Of a stretch of 64,000 nt of DNA, positions 36,802 through 49,876 are shown piece by piece. Within the stretch, counting starts at the first letter, position 1. Each line of letters begins with the position of its first letter. The stretch covers positions 1,046,068-1,110,067 of the forward strand of contig OZ038325.1 of the NCBI GenBank assembly GCA_964035795.1. Direction: 5' to 3'. The DNA comes from Pterobdella sp. o SKG-2022. Taxonomy: Eukaryota > Annelida > Clitellata > Hirudinida > Piscicolidae. The notes beneath the pieces were generated by a model. That model did no database searches. It was not told the DNA's origin and worked only from the letters and a program-made list of their open reading frames with translations. A program made the position numbers and the translations under genes.

Positions 36802-39800
36802 CTAATAGTCGAGATGGTTAAAGACTGCTTGAAGGTCTGTGGGCAGATGACTTACCAATGTCTTGAAACATTCATGTAGCTTGGCATGCAATGAGTCATA
36901 ATCACATGGTGATGATGACGTTGGTGGTGGTTTTGATGATGATGATGATGGCGATAATGATGATGATAGCGAGTGTGGTTGTGATGATGATGATGGTAGG
37001 GGCTTTTTGGATTTGAAAAGTCGTGATGATAATGATGATGATGGTCTTGATGATGATGATTTGAAAGAAGGTGATAATGATGAGGAATCTAGATCGACCC
37101 CTTCATCAGCATAAGAGGATAATGACAAATACTGCGGTGATGATGATGATAATGTGTATGATGATAATGATGATGATGGTGGTGGTATGGCGGATGATAA
37201 CGATGGTGGTGATGGGGATCGGCGTGGTGATGATGATGATGATGGGTTGCAGTTCACTTCAGCTTTGAAGCCTCCTGATGATGATGCTCGTTGGGTCTCT
37301 AACCATTTCTGGTGAAGTGATAACAATGAAAACAATAAAAATAATCATGAAATGACAATAATAATAATAATAATAACAACCATTTTTTCCTTGACCCTGA
37401 TGATCATGTCCACAATGTGCACCTCACCCTTGTCCTCCAGCCACGTCTTCAAATCCTTTATTATTATTACTATGATTATTATTTTTATTATTATAATTAA
37501 AAGTATTATTATTATATTCTTATTAATAGATCCCCATTTTTTTAATTATTTTTTGTTTTTATTATTACATGGTTAGAGATGGCCTGGATATGAAGCAGAA
37601 TGAGTTTCCGGTTCATTTCTTCCCGCCTCAACTTCCACCAATGATCGAAGTTGGCGCACTTTATGAAGCGCCTAGTTTAAAAGATGATTGAAATTTTTGA
37701 TTATTAGAGCATAGAATGAAAAAAAGCAACAGTAAGCTACACAGAGTAACGAGGGTAATAAAAAGCAACAGAAACCTACACAGAGTAACGAGGGTAATAA
37801 AAAGCAACAGAAACCTACACAGAGTAACGAGGGTAATAAAAAGCAACAGAAACCTACACAGAGTAACGAGGGTAATAAAAAGCAACAGAAACCTACACAG
37901 AGTAACGAGGGCAATAAAAAGCAACAGAAACCTACACAGAGTAACGAGGGTAATAAAAAGCAACAGAAACCTACACAGAGTAACGAGGGTAATAAAAAGC
38001 AACAGTAACCTCTCATGGAAGTTGTTAAAAGCAAAATAATTATAATATAATATAATATGCTACAAAAAATGAATATAAATGAACAAAAAAAAAATAAATG
38101 AATAGTTTTTATATCCTATAAACCAGCCCGAAATTCTTTAACACGTGATCAATGATGACCCATATAACCGACCTATATAAAGCTACCCAGTTCCCCTTAA
38201 GGGTGGACGTGAGTTGGGGGCCATTGGACGAGAGAGACTTGAAGAACTGCTGAGAATCAAACTCGGGTAGTTTGGGTGTGTTGAAGTTGGCGTTGATACA
38301 CTTGGCTAGAGGCATTAGGGTGCTGATGTATCGTTCCTGTGTGATGGAGTGCTGTGAAATGGATACGCTTTTGATGTGTTTATGGTGTATCGCTTATACT
38401 CTTGGCTTGATGAGAGTGGTATTATTTTATATGCATATTCATCTAACAGCTCAAGATCACGTGTTTATCTAAGTTGTGACCATAAACATTCGAACATCTC
38501 CACAAACACACCTGCCTCCCCAAAACAGCAAGCACACCATAAACCCCCCCTTTCCCCCTCCTCCCTCCCCTTACCAAAGGGATCATGAAAGACTGAGTGA
38601 GTTCAAGCAAGTGCCTCTTGAGCATGGCATTCTGAACTTCTACAGGCCTCCTCAGCCCCCTCATCAACTTGCGCCAAAACCCCTTGTCTCTTTTCAGACA
38701 TCCCTCGTACTTGCTCTGCAGGCCTGGGTGGTTGGGTGAGGTTGGTGAAGTTGGGATGAAGGGTGGGGTGGTGAGTGGACTTGGAGTATAAACTTTATTG
38801 AACGTTTTAATTTATAATGGAATCATTATTACTGTCACTATTTTGCTTTTTATCCTTTCTATCATCAGCCTTACTATCAGAACGTTTATATTCAACTAAC
38901 CAGGTCTGTTATCAAGCGACTTGTTGGAGTTGCGGAGAGGACCTATGCTTCGAGTCATCACGTCTGAAAAGAGTGAAAGAGGATGGAGAGTGTGTGAGAA
39001 AAATGTAGGATAAGGTGATTGGGTGGCTGAAGGAATTTAAATAGAAAGGGACACAATAGAAGACAAGATGATAAAGATAGTTGAAATACATAGGTTGGAG
39101 GATGGTAGAAATAACTGAGAAAGACATAAGATATGAGAATGTTCTGGAAGACATGGTGGTTTGGTACCTTGGTTGGGGCAGTTGATGTTGATGATGTGAG
39201 GCCAATGTTTGAGTGCCTTAACGAAAAATAAGTTTGTTACCCCTATTATCGTTGCTGGTCTGACGTGGTTGGAATGAAAACAATAAGAATAATAGAACTA
39301 AAAAAAAAATAAATAAATTTAAACAACAAAAACAAAAAGAACCATAACAATAATAATAACGAAAACAAAAACAACACTAACATAAAAAACATAATAAAAT
39401 GATAAAAACACAATACAGACGGAGGACAGTGCTTGGCGGTAAATTCCTTGAAGTCCGAGTCGTGGATGGTGAAGAAGGGATGGAAGTCGGAGGCGTATTT
39501 GAGAGGAAGGATCTGGTGGGTGATGATGATGATACTGGTGAGAACAATAACAATAATAATAGTGTATTGTCAATAGTAATAATAATTATTATGAAAATTT
39601 TAAAAATAATGATAGTAAATATAATTATAATAACAACAATAAAAACAATAAAAATAATAATAATAATGAGAACCATTTGAGTTAGCGATTGCACAACAGA
39701 ACTGCACATCGAAGGCTGATTGGCCATCACTACTATGGGCTGTCACAATAAGAATAATAGTAATTACAAAAACAATAAGAATAATAATAAAATAAAAATC

Positions 39801-42136
39801 AAAATAAAACTATTATTATTGTTGTTGTTATTAACCTCACAAGTGAGCACCAACTCCCACAGTACTTGAGCTTGTGTGATGATGGGCAGAAGGTTGCTGT
39901 CAATAATAATAATAAAAATAATAGAAAAAAAAAGATTATTATTCTTATTATTAGTATGAATGTTATTGACTTACGAGTAGATATCAACTTCATAGACAGA
40001 CGGAAGGAAAACACTGGCTACCTCATTGGTCTGTCATAAATGACAATATGTTTCTATTATTCATTTTGGATTATACTGCTGTTGGATGTAAAAACAATGA
40101 AAAAAAAAAACTAAAAAAATAAAAAAAAATAATAATCATAATAATAGAACCTGTGGCTGCACTTTGGAGTGATGATTATGATTCAATAGTTTGTCTGACC
40201 TGCTTGGTATGCGTATCTGTAATAATAATAACAATAATAAGAATAATATAGAAAAATAATAAAAGAAATGGCAATGATAATAAAAGAAAATAATAATAAC
40301 ATCCCACTTGTATGATGGATCCAGCAATAGGCAGGTTGAGGAAGGAGCCAGGAGTGGGAGAAGGCCATTGGTCTATGTTGTGGCATGCTAATAACAACAA
40401 TAATAAAAATAATAACAACAATAATAAAAATAATAATGAATAATAATAAAAATAATAACACTGCCAACAAAAATAATGACAGAAAAAATTAATAAAAACA
40501 GCAGCAATAAAAAAAAAAAATCAATAAAAACATTGCAGACATCACTCCACAACCATACGAACCAGCTTCAAGGGAGGGCAGGCCAAGGTCAAAAAAATGT
40601 GGTGCCAAGGTAGTTAGGAGAGTGGTAAAGAGGTTGTGTAGAGGAAGGTGGGATAGGAGGACCAGGGACTGATGTTGGTTGTGGGTGAGTGTGGTGATGG
40701 ATATTGGTGGCAGTGGTTGTGTGTGGTGAGCAGGTATTGGTGTGTGTGTTTATGTATGTCTTTTGGTCTGATGCTTGTGTCATGTTTATAAGTGGCTCAT
40801 AAAATTCAGTAAATATTGTAGGATGTAGAGGTTAAAAATATGATGAAGTGTTATTGTACAATAATAAAAAAATACTATAATAATAATAATAATAATAATA
40901 ATAAGCCTTTTGGAAATAGCCTCTTTTAAGCCTCTGGTCCTTAGTTTGCCTGAAGTACACATAACCCTGGTAGTAACTGTTGTCTATCTGGTATTATTAT
41001 TATTATTTAAACTAGTATTATTGTTGTTATTATTATTATTACATTTTTTTTATTATTAAAATTTTATTGATTTTATTTTATTTTTTATTATTTATTACAT
41101 TTATGAATTTTGATCAATCTCATTCTTTTTTTATTCTCATTATTCCTATTATTCTTATTATTCCTATTATTCTTATTATTCCTATTATTATTATGAACTT
41201 TACTATTACTATTATTTTTATTATTATTAACCTGCAGAGCAGTAGGGGCATCTTGGATGAAGGGAAGGAGGGATGGATGAGATGGTAAGGAGGGGTTGCA
41301 TCTACGAACCCTGCATTGGTAGGCTGTATCCCCTGTGCACCCCGAGTTTGAGTCGGGGAATGACAGGTAACATATGTTCAATTTCTGGGAGGATGGTAGG
41401 AGGGATGATGATGTTGAGTAGAATTTCTTTTGAGATGGTGGGGGTGGGAAAAAGGGGTTGGAGAATGATGGGTAAAAGATGGATATATGGTTGAGTTGGT
41501 TAGTTTTGTAGGTTGAATCCTTGTGGTTTGATGTATATATTGAAATGAAGAGTCAGTTGATGAATGGATAGAAACCAGTTTTATGATGATTTTGAAAATG
41601 AACATGTGTTTAAAAAAGATGAGTATCAAATATTGGAGTATATGTTTTGTTTGTGTTGGGGTAAGTAGTGATGAAGATTTTGTATCAAATTTTTACCTCC
41701 TTTTCTGTCAGAGTAGCATGAGGTGGATAGATCAACTGCCAAACATATTTTGTAGTTAAACAGAGAAAATCAATTTTTAGTTTTATAGTTTGAATAATAT
41801 AATCAAAAATGTTTACTTCAATTGCTTGACCAATCTCAATGTCAAATGTGACCACACAAACACAATGTACCCAGCTATGAAACCTTCAGCACATTATGAA
41901 TTTTTTAATATATAGGAGTCAAGTTGTATAAAATTTTTTATCGTATAATCTATATCAATGAACATTATTATAAAATGTAAATTTTAATGCAATAAAAAGT
42001 TAAGTATTAAACAAGAACGAAATGAAAATTTTTTTTAAAGATGAAAAATATATATCAGAGAATATGAGACGTGATGGAAATATTCTTATGGATACCTGTC
42101 CCATGGCAAATAAGCCTGTTTCTCGTCTACTGCCAT
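36802..42136 (-). CDS. DENND6: DENND6 (FAM116), DENN-domain Rab14 GEF, with Ser-rich insertion
   Basis: Nineteen minus-strand exons: 42096-42136, 41817-41883, 41697-41735, 41232-41384, 40907-40987, 40563-40668, 40308-40387, 40151-40216, 39975-40030, 39836-39896, 39674-39739, 39421-39512, 39168-39259, 38901-38963, 38575-38723, 38173-38336, 37569-37671, 37381-37455, 36802-37308. All phases agree; 686 residues (human about 608). Diagnostic matches: WVHCVCVVTFDIEIGQAIE, NICYLSFPDSNSGC, QGYVYFRQTKDQ, FHPFFTIHDSDFKEF, ALKHWPHII, LELTQSFMIPL, GPQLTSTLKGNWVALYR. Known role: GDP/GTP exchange on Rab14 in endocytic recycling. The final exon starts and ends like the family (HLPTDLQAVF near the C-terminus) but holds about 105 Ser-rich residues encoded by a GAT/TCA repeat. 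The donor of exon 5 (40905-40906) appears to be GC. The exon 12/13 boundary is approximate. Confidence 0.93.
37720..38008. repeat. 39-bp minisatellite, about seven and a half copies
   Basis: Units start at 37720 and every 39 bp to 37993 (core ACACAGAGTAACGAGGGTAA) and are almost identical. Because 39 is a multiple of three, all frames stay open, which explains the repetitive frames on both strands. It lies in a DENND6 intron. Confidence 0.97.
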
Positions 42137-42513
42137 TTGATTTTTCGCTCAAATGCTTCAATAAAAACCCATAATAAAAAAAGTCTAACTTTGACAATTT
42201 TGTATAAATTCTGTAGTAATTTATTTTCTCGGTAACAATATAAGTGTTATAGACATGGGATATTTTTGCCTTCGAGTGCCTTGATAAAGAATAGATAAAA
42301 GCGAACGGGAGTAAGTTCTAGTTAGCATTTTTATAAATTAAAAAAAATAAAACAGATTAGAAACGTTTTTTTTAATAATTTTTTTTTAAATGATAGAGTT
42401 CTAGATAAGTTTGGACGATGTGAAGCAATACACAAAACCACTTTTCAGACGACATATTCTTTCAAACCAAACGAATGAAGTTCTAATATAAATAAAAAAA
42501 AATTTTATGAAAA
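42137..42513. other. Intergenic region between DENND6 and SNRPF
   Basis: About 380 bp, AT-rich; it holds the DENND6 promoter and the SNRPF 3' end. Nothing specific is recognised. Confidence 0.5.
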
Positions 42514-43227
42514 TTATTCTTTCATTTCGCCTTCTTCATCTTCGTCAACCCCTCTTATGTATAAGACATTGTTACATCTGAAATATTACAAAATTGATAT
42601 TAAGACAATTAATTACATATAATAACTGAGTGATTTGAGAATATTTAAATAGCTTAAAAAAAGCGCTTAAAATTTTTAACCTTATCAAAACTTCCCCGAG
42701 AGTGCCAGCCAATGTGCCATCCATGTATTCTTCGGTGTTGGCCAACTTTTTGAAATTATAGCAAAATTTTTATTTGAGAAATAATTATTCGATGTATGAT
42801 AATATAGAAAACTATTGAATATAACAAAATGAAATATAGAATTTGAATAAAAAAAAAACTTCGGAAAAGTTAACACACCTGAAAGTTCATGTACCCATCA
42901 ACAGACACCAAATATCCTTTGTACTCCATTCCCCATTTGAGCTTGACCATCACGGGTTTGCCCACCAGGTTGTTAAGAAAAGGCTTTGGATTCAACGGGA
43001 GTGTCTGCCATGGTCGCAATAATGGAAGTTTACAGATGAAATTTATATTGATTTATGAAAATTAAAATAGATAGCTTAGGATTATTTAAAGAGGATTTCT
43101 ATAATGGATATGCTCCATTTTCGCCGGTGTAACGTTGATGAAACGCTCAAATTTAGAAATGATTTGATTTCAAAAAATAATTTATTTTGTAAGCATATAA
43201 ATATAATAGTTAAAAACTAACGGCCAT
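42514..43227 (-). CDS. SNRPF: Small nuclear ribonucleoprotein F (SmF)
   Basis: Four minus-strand exons: 43222-43227, 42879-43004, 42681-42745, 42514-42577; 86 residues, exactly the human length. Exon 1 contributes only ATG GCC before a GTTAGT donor; exon 2 then reads [20 protein letters not shown] and [20 protein letters not shown] (Sm motif 1). Exon 3 has [20 protein letters not shown], and exon 4 has [11 protein letters not shown] (Sm motif 2) and an acidic tail. Known role: part of the heptameric Sm ring (with SmE and SmG) on U1, U2, U4 and U5 snRNAs. The ATG at 43009-43011 is out of frame with the protein, which is why the short upstream exon is needed. The gene is divergent from the integrin gene, 249 bp apart. 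Confidence 0.95.
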
Positions 43228-43476
43228 TATTGGAATGAAAGGAATAAAGCAAGTAACGCGAGTAAGATCAAAATTTTAAAGTAAAAGTGAAGATGATTTT
43301 AGACATAAACCTAAAATAACATTTTTTTATTTTTACATACAAAAACTCAAAAAATAAATAAAAATCAAAAATTTTATTTTGAAATAATTTTAAAATAAAT
43401 ATATATAAGTTTAAGTTAGTGCATGTTTGAAATTAAGATATTAATCTAGCGAGAAGGCAGGATAATCATATTCGAA
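43228..43476. promoter_or_regulatory. Short divergent intergenic region between SNRPF and integrin alpha
   Basis: 249 bp between start codons on opposite strands, so the promoters must overlap or share sequence. It is A/T-rich, and no TATA box is convincing. Confidence 0.5.
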
Positions 43477-46264
43477 ATGCCTTCAAAAACTTTCTTATTT
43501 CTTTCAATTCTGAATCTTATACTATATTTAACTAAAACGAGTAGTTTTAACATTGACACTGAATATTTAATTGTTAAAACTGGACCTCCGGATTCGTTTT
43601 TTGGATACCAAGTGACATTCCATATTGATAAGACCAGAAGTACACTGTGAGTTCATTTTTTTATAATTTATACAAAAATTATTCAGATTTCTAATCATAA
43701 AATTTATTTTCGTTTGAAGGTTAGTCTTTTTCTTTTTTCATCAATTGATAAAGTTTTGTTAATTAAATAATAATTACTGAACAGAATTGTAGTTGGAGCT
43801 CCAAGAGACAATATTTCTCATTACCAGGTTTCACAAATACTCAAATTGCTCAACACTAACATCCAGCAACAAATATCTAAATAAAATTCAACAAAAAACT
43901 GCAAAAAATACACATTGCACAACAAAATTACCACCCACAAAATATTTTAAAAAAGCAACAAAACTAAACAAAAAATTCACCAAAAATGAACACCAAACCC
44001 TGAAGGCTAAACCATTTTCTGGCAACCTGTACCATTGCAAATATGAATCATCAGAAACCTGTGAGGAATTCAACTTAAATAGAAGTTTGTGGAGTGGTAC
44101 TCGGGGTTTTTGGTTTATGGAGGGATGCATTAAAAAGAGGAAAGAGATGGTAACATTTGAAATATTAAAAGATGGATAAAGAGAAAATTAAAAATCCACA
44201 AAATATTGTGGAGGAAGGAGAAGGTTTGAAATTTGAGCATATATTCATGTTTCGTTATCAATATTTTAAAATTTTCTGGCATATTTTCCAGCTTCAGTGA
44301 TATCTTGCTTCTATTTTTTATTCATGAAGGTAATTAAAGTATATAATTATTAAACAGTTGCTGATAGCCACATTAATTGTCAGTTAATTGCCTCTTAAAG
44401 GATGTAGGTCTAAACAAAGGAGCAAGAATTTGTAATAACAACAACAATAATAATAAAAATTATTATTTTGTTTTTAATAAAAAAGGATTTTTATATGGGT
44501 TTTATTTTTTTTTAATTTTACCATTATTTTTTAGGTTTTAGAAACTAATGAAACTGTTGGCTTTGATAATAAATTATTTGTCGTCAACACCTTTTCAACA
44601 AATATTCAAATATTTTATTTAAAAATAATCACTTGGAAATTTTTCATGGAAAGATATTGATTACTTGATTATCTCTTTCAAGATAAGTCATTTTTAATGC
44701 AATAGTTTTTTGAAAACTTTCTTCAAAATAGATTAATTGTTACTAATTATTTTTCTTTTTCAGAATAATTTTTTTATGATTACTCATACTTTTGTTCTTG
44801 AATTTTTATGTCTTTATGATTGTTTTATTACTGCGCCTTTAAACTATGCGTAAGAGGCGCTATATAAGTTCTATACCTATTATGAATGGGTGAGTGCATG
44901 AATGGATGTTATGAGTAGAGGAATGAAGATTATGGCTGGAATAATCAGCTCATAGCTTCCATTTATTGATGATTGAATAAATGGATAATTAAAAAAATGA
45001 ATGGAGAGAAAAACTCTGATAAAAGGAAGAATGAATGGATAAAAGAAATAAAAGAGAAATTAAATTCATATAGCGGGATAAAATCACTAGCTACAAATTA
45101 GCTTCACACTGGGGAACAGGTGTTACCAATCAGCCCAACATTCAGCTTGGCTACTATGGGTAATTACCCTAATGCTTTATGTATTGAGTTATACAGACCA
45201 ACAAAGGGATAATCAATTTGGATAAAAAGATGGAGAGAAGAGTGAATGGATGTGTATTATAAAAAATGCATGAGTGGATGAATGCGAGAATATCAAATTA
45301 ATTGATTGATGGATGGATGGATGAATGAATGAGTCAATAAATGCATGGATGGATGAGAAATTAAACAATAGATAGATGAATTCTTAGAAATTGATAGATA
45401 AATGGGTAAAAGAATCTGCGGATGGATGGAAAGTTACATATTGAATGGATAGATTTAGAAAAGATATTAACTGCATTAAAACAAGATAATAAGAATGATA
45501 ATTCTGCTAGAAATTATACACACACACACACACATAGTAAGGCATAAAACAAATTGAAATGCACCAAATAAGGAATGCGAGGGGTCGCCTTTATTTTTAT
45601 CGCAACAACCTCACTTTTAATCTTTGATGTTATTTCGTTTCAACTCAACAATAAAAATAATAATATAAAAGTAAAAACAAAATAATAATAATAATAATGA
45701 GACATGTAATGGGATACACAAAAAACAACTATATGAGTATGCATATTAATCATCATCACCATCACCGTACACAATTGTAATTAACACATGCAAATAAATA
45801 ATAGTATAATGAGACCACATACACACACACAAAAACAAACAAACACGCATATACACACAAACACAGTCACAAGCGACACCAATGATGGCATGTGGCTGGG
45901 AGGGGCCTTAAGAAGTAGGGCTGAGATCGATGGCGGAAAAATAGTGGTTGGTGATGATGATATGCATAATAATAGGGAAAATAATATAAATTATAATAGT
46001 GATTATAATAATAATAATGGCACAATGAAATCGCAGGCATGCGCTCACAGGTTCATGAACAAGGAATGGGGAGAAGGTTCAATATAATTATTGTTGCTAA
46101 TAATAATAATAATAATAATTTAAAATAAGGATGATAATAATAATAATAATAACAACAACAGAAATAATAGTATCAATAATAATAATAATAATACAAAGGA
46201 GCATGTATCGTGTTTGAAAACAACCTTGCATATGAGATGATGGCATTACCTTGCGGAGGAGGTA

Positions 46265-46307
<43 letters not shown>

Positions 46308-47850
46308 TAGTAATAATAATAATAAGAATAAAATAAATATTACTAACCGTCAATCACAGACCTGCCAAAAAAAAATGGCCATTCGGAATTTGGCTTGTGC
46401 CAGGCTGGTATATCTGCCGACATCACCGAGGTGGGTGTAGTGTGGGAAGGTGATGAAGGGGGGATGAATTAGTGAGGTTTTGGGGTTTTATTGAGGTAAT
46501 AGGTGGTGGTAGTGGGGTGGAGAAGGTTCAGTAAGATGGTGAGTGGGTAGTAGTTAGTGTGTTGAAGGTTGGAATGGATAGGTGGTGAAGGTGTGGTGGC
46601 AGGACATGGAAGATGAGATAAGGTGGAGGAAGAGATCAGTTGACGAAATTTTGTCAAAGTGGGTTTTTGGTGCTGCGGTAGTTTCCATGAAGTGATGTTT
46701 TGTGATTAAATTATACATTGAAATATTAATGTCAAAGTTTAATATCAAGTTAAACACTTGTATCCCACTTGAACTTCTTATATATAGACAAACTGAGTAC
46801 ATGCTCAAAAGTTCTCAAGAGCTCACTCCAGCTACTTTTTATGAATATATCTTCATAAAAACGCCTACAACACACTTGAATCAGCACGCACACGTGCTCA
46901 TTCAACCGATGACCTACCCATTACTACCCCACACAGCCACTCACCAACTACCAATCCACTACCCACCATCACTCACCTACCCAACACCACCCACCACCAC
47001 AGGACAAAGACTTACTCATCGGCATTCCAGGCCCGTACATATGGAGGGGGGCAGTCTCCGTGAGGTCTGTGTCAGATGATCTTTTCATATCTGACTATGA
47101 GTACATGAGTGAGGTTCGTTGTTGTTGTTATTATTATTGTTGTTGTTGTTGGCAACCATCATAACCAACCTTTTATGATGATGATGATGGTGACCCACCA
47201 GGTCGAACAAGACAAAAACCCGCCCACCAAGTCCTACTCCTACCTTGGTTGGTCGACGGGTAGTGGCAAGGTACTACCTGACTCCTCCCGTTTGGCTTAC
47301 ATTAGTGGTGCTCCTAGGTCATTGGAGATTGGTCAGGTGGGTGGAAGGGGGTGTTGAAGGGGGGGGGTCGTGGTTGTAGGGAGTTATGTAGAAGTGGATC
47401 ACCTGCCTGTCATTCAAAAATGCATCCTTAAATGACTAATGAGTATAAATAAAAGTTTTCAAAAAACACCTTCCCCAACCCTTGGTGATGGAAAACAGGC
47501 TTTAAAAAGCATTTGATTGGTTGAAACTCATTTTGACGTATCAGCATAGAGAGACATCTAAACAAACTAAACAAAAATACCCTAAAACTCCACTACCACA
47601 GAATCAATCTCTCAAAACCTTCCACAGGTGTTTTTCTTTACCAAGGACTTGACCATTGAAAAGATGGTGGCCCAGGAGAGTTTGACAGGGGAGCAGTTTG
47701 GTTCTTCGTTTGGATTCTCATTGGCTGTGTTGGACTTCAATAATGATGGGTGAGTTCGTTTTATACTGCTTTGTTTTGGTGATGATAATGATAATGATAT
47801 TAATAACATAGTGGTCAATAATTTCTATCATCATTATCACCATCCTCATC

Positions 47851-47882
<32 letters not shown>

Positions 47883-49777
47883 CATCACCACCATCATCAT
47901 CACCATCATCATCATCATCATCATCATTAAAAAAATAAAAAAATTCCACAATAAACAAAACCCTCATATGAATCTCCACCTTCAATCTCCACACCACCCC
48001 AAATTGCTCCCCTCCTTTTCTAGCTTGGATGACCTGGTTGTAGGCGCCCCTTTCTACAGGGATGGGTGGATGTCTGGAGCTGTCTATGTATATACCAACC
48101 AGCCTGGAAAGGTGCTCACGAGGATGATCCTGATGATGATGATGATACTAATACTACTACTTCTACTATTGCTAATACTGCTACTACTACTAATACTACT
48201 ACTTTTACTACTACTACTAATAATAATAATGAATAATAATGATAATAATGATAGGAATAGTAAATCCCCAACACACAGGGCATCAACTCCTACATAAAAC
48301 CACATAAGCTCACTCCTAAAGCTCTCAGCAAGTCTGAATGCCTTAAGGTAATAATAATAATAACAACAACAATAAAAATAATAATAATAAAAATTAAAAA
48401 AAAATAATGATAATGATAATAATAACGTCAAAGGTGTCCTGCCTAAACAGTCAGTTTGGACACACCCTCGCCAACATCGGGGATATAGATCAAGATGGCT
48501 ATCAAGGTTATTATTATTATTTTTATTATTATTATTAACTTAAAAATACCAACCAATAAGATCTGGCGGTGGGGGCACCGTACGAAGATATGGGCGTGGT
48601 TTACATTTACAAGGGAGGAGCGAAAGGACTGAAACTTAGTCAAGTTATCAAGCCCCAGAAGTTCAAGGCTTTTGGTGGGTATTGTAGGGAGTGGGCTCTG
48701 ATGGTTTGAAGGAGAGTGAGGGCTTGAGGGGTGTAGGGATTTCTCAATGATGATTGGATAAAAGGCTTGTTGTGATGGTGGAGTGGGGTTGTTTTTTATG
48801 GCGTTGTGTGTTTGTGTTACTGATTAAAACAACATCAATACGACTTCTCAACATGACAAACAAAACAACAACCACCTTAACACCAACAACAGGCATATCG
48901 ATCCATGGTGAAGGTGTCGACATAGATGAAAATGGCTACCCTGATATGGTGGTCGGAGCTTACCAGTCCCATCAGGTCATATTCATTTTTTGATTTATTA
49001 TTATTATTATCATCCATTTTTTTGTTTTTATATATTAGCTTTCACTATTATTTTTCTATTTGATCCTGGGCATGACGTTAAACTGCACCGAAGACAGCGT
49101 CTCCAATTTGAGACTGCTTTCCTGTTATAACCTGGATAACAGTAGACTTCGGTAACAGGTATCGACAAACTGATATCCTGGTATCGTTGTCATTTGGCTT
49201 GGCGGAAGATCATTCTTTATTGACAACGGCAAGGCAAACTGCCCAAGTGTGGGAACGGCGGTTCTTGAAATCCGATAGTTTCAAGTTGGAGTTAGCTTGG
49301 GCTGGCAGTTCTATGAAAACTTTGTCCCAACTAAAAATGGCTTTCATTTGCCGACTGCTGTATACCCCAGCTACTGGGACGCCTACAGCAGTATAATCTA
49401 ATATGGACATTATTATTTATTATTTTTGATTAATACCGTTGCTAATGAAATAATAATAATAATAGTAATAATTAACAATAATAATAATATTTCCAAAAAT
49501 ATTTTAAGATATTCTATTAATATTAGACTCAAACTCATCACACCCAAAAATTCCCAACCAATCAAACGCGCGCAAACAGGCCGTAGTTTTGCGTGGCCGA
49601 CCAATCATAGATGTGAAACATACCCTGCAAGCTTTGCCCTCCACCATTGACCCAGCTGATACGTCATGCCCCCATAACAACCATCCTAGTAACTGCTTGA
49701 ACCTCAGGTTCTGCTTTAAGCTGCTGCCTTCCAGAGTTAAGGGGTTGGTTGTTGTGTTTATGTGTGTGGGATTTTTA

Positions 49778-49876
<99 letters not shown>

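Noticed and set aside
37720..38008. CRISPR-like regularly spaced repeat
   Set aside because: Units are directly adjacent with no unique spacers, in an animal gene intron; it is a minisatellite.
41271..41365. tRNA-like arm (CCCCGAG...TCGGGG)
   Set aside because: It is the DENND6 exon encoding NICYLSFPDSNSGC on the minus strand.
47718..47997. Met/Val- and Asp-rich minus-strand frames
   Set aside because: Translation of the CAT repeat in an integrin intron.
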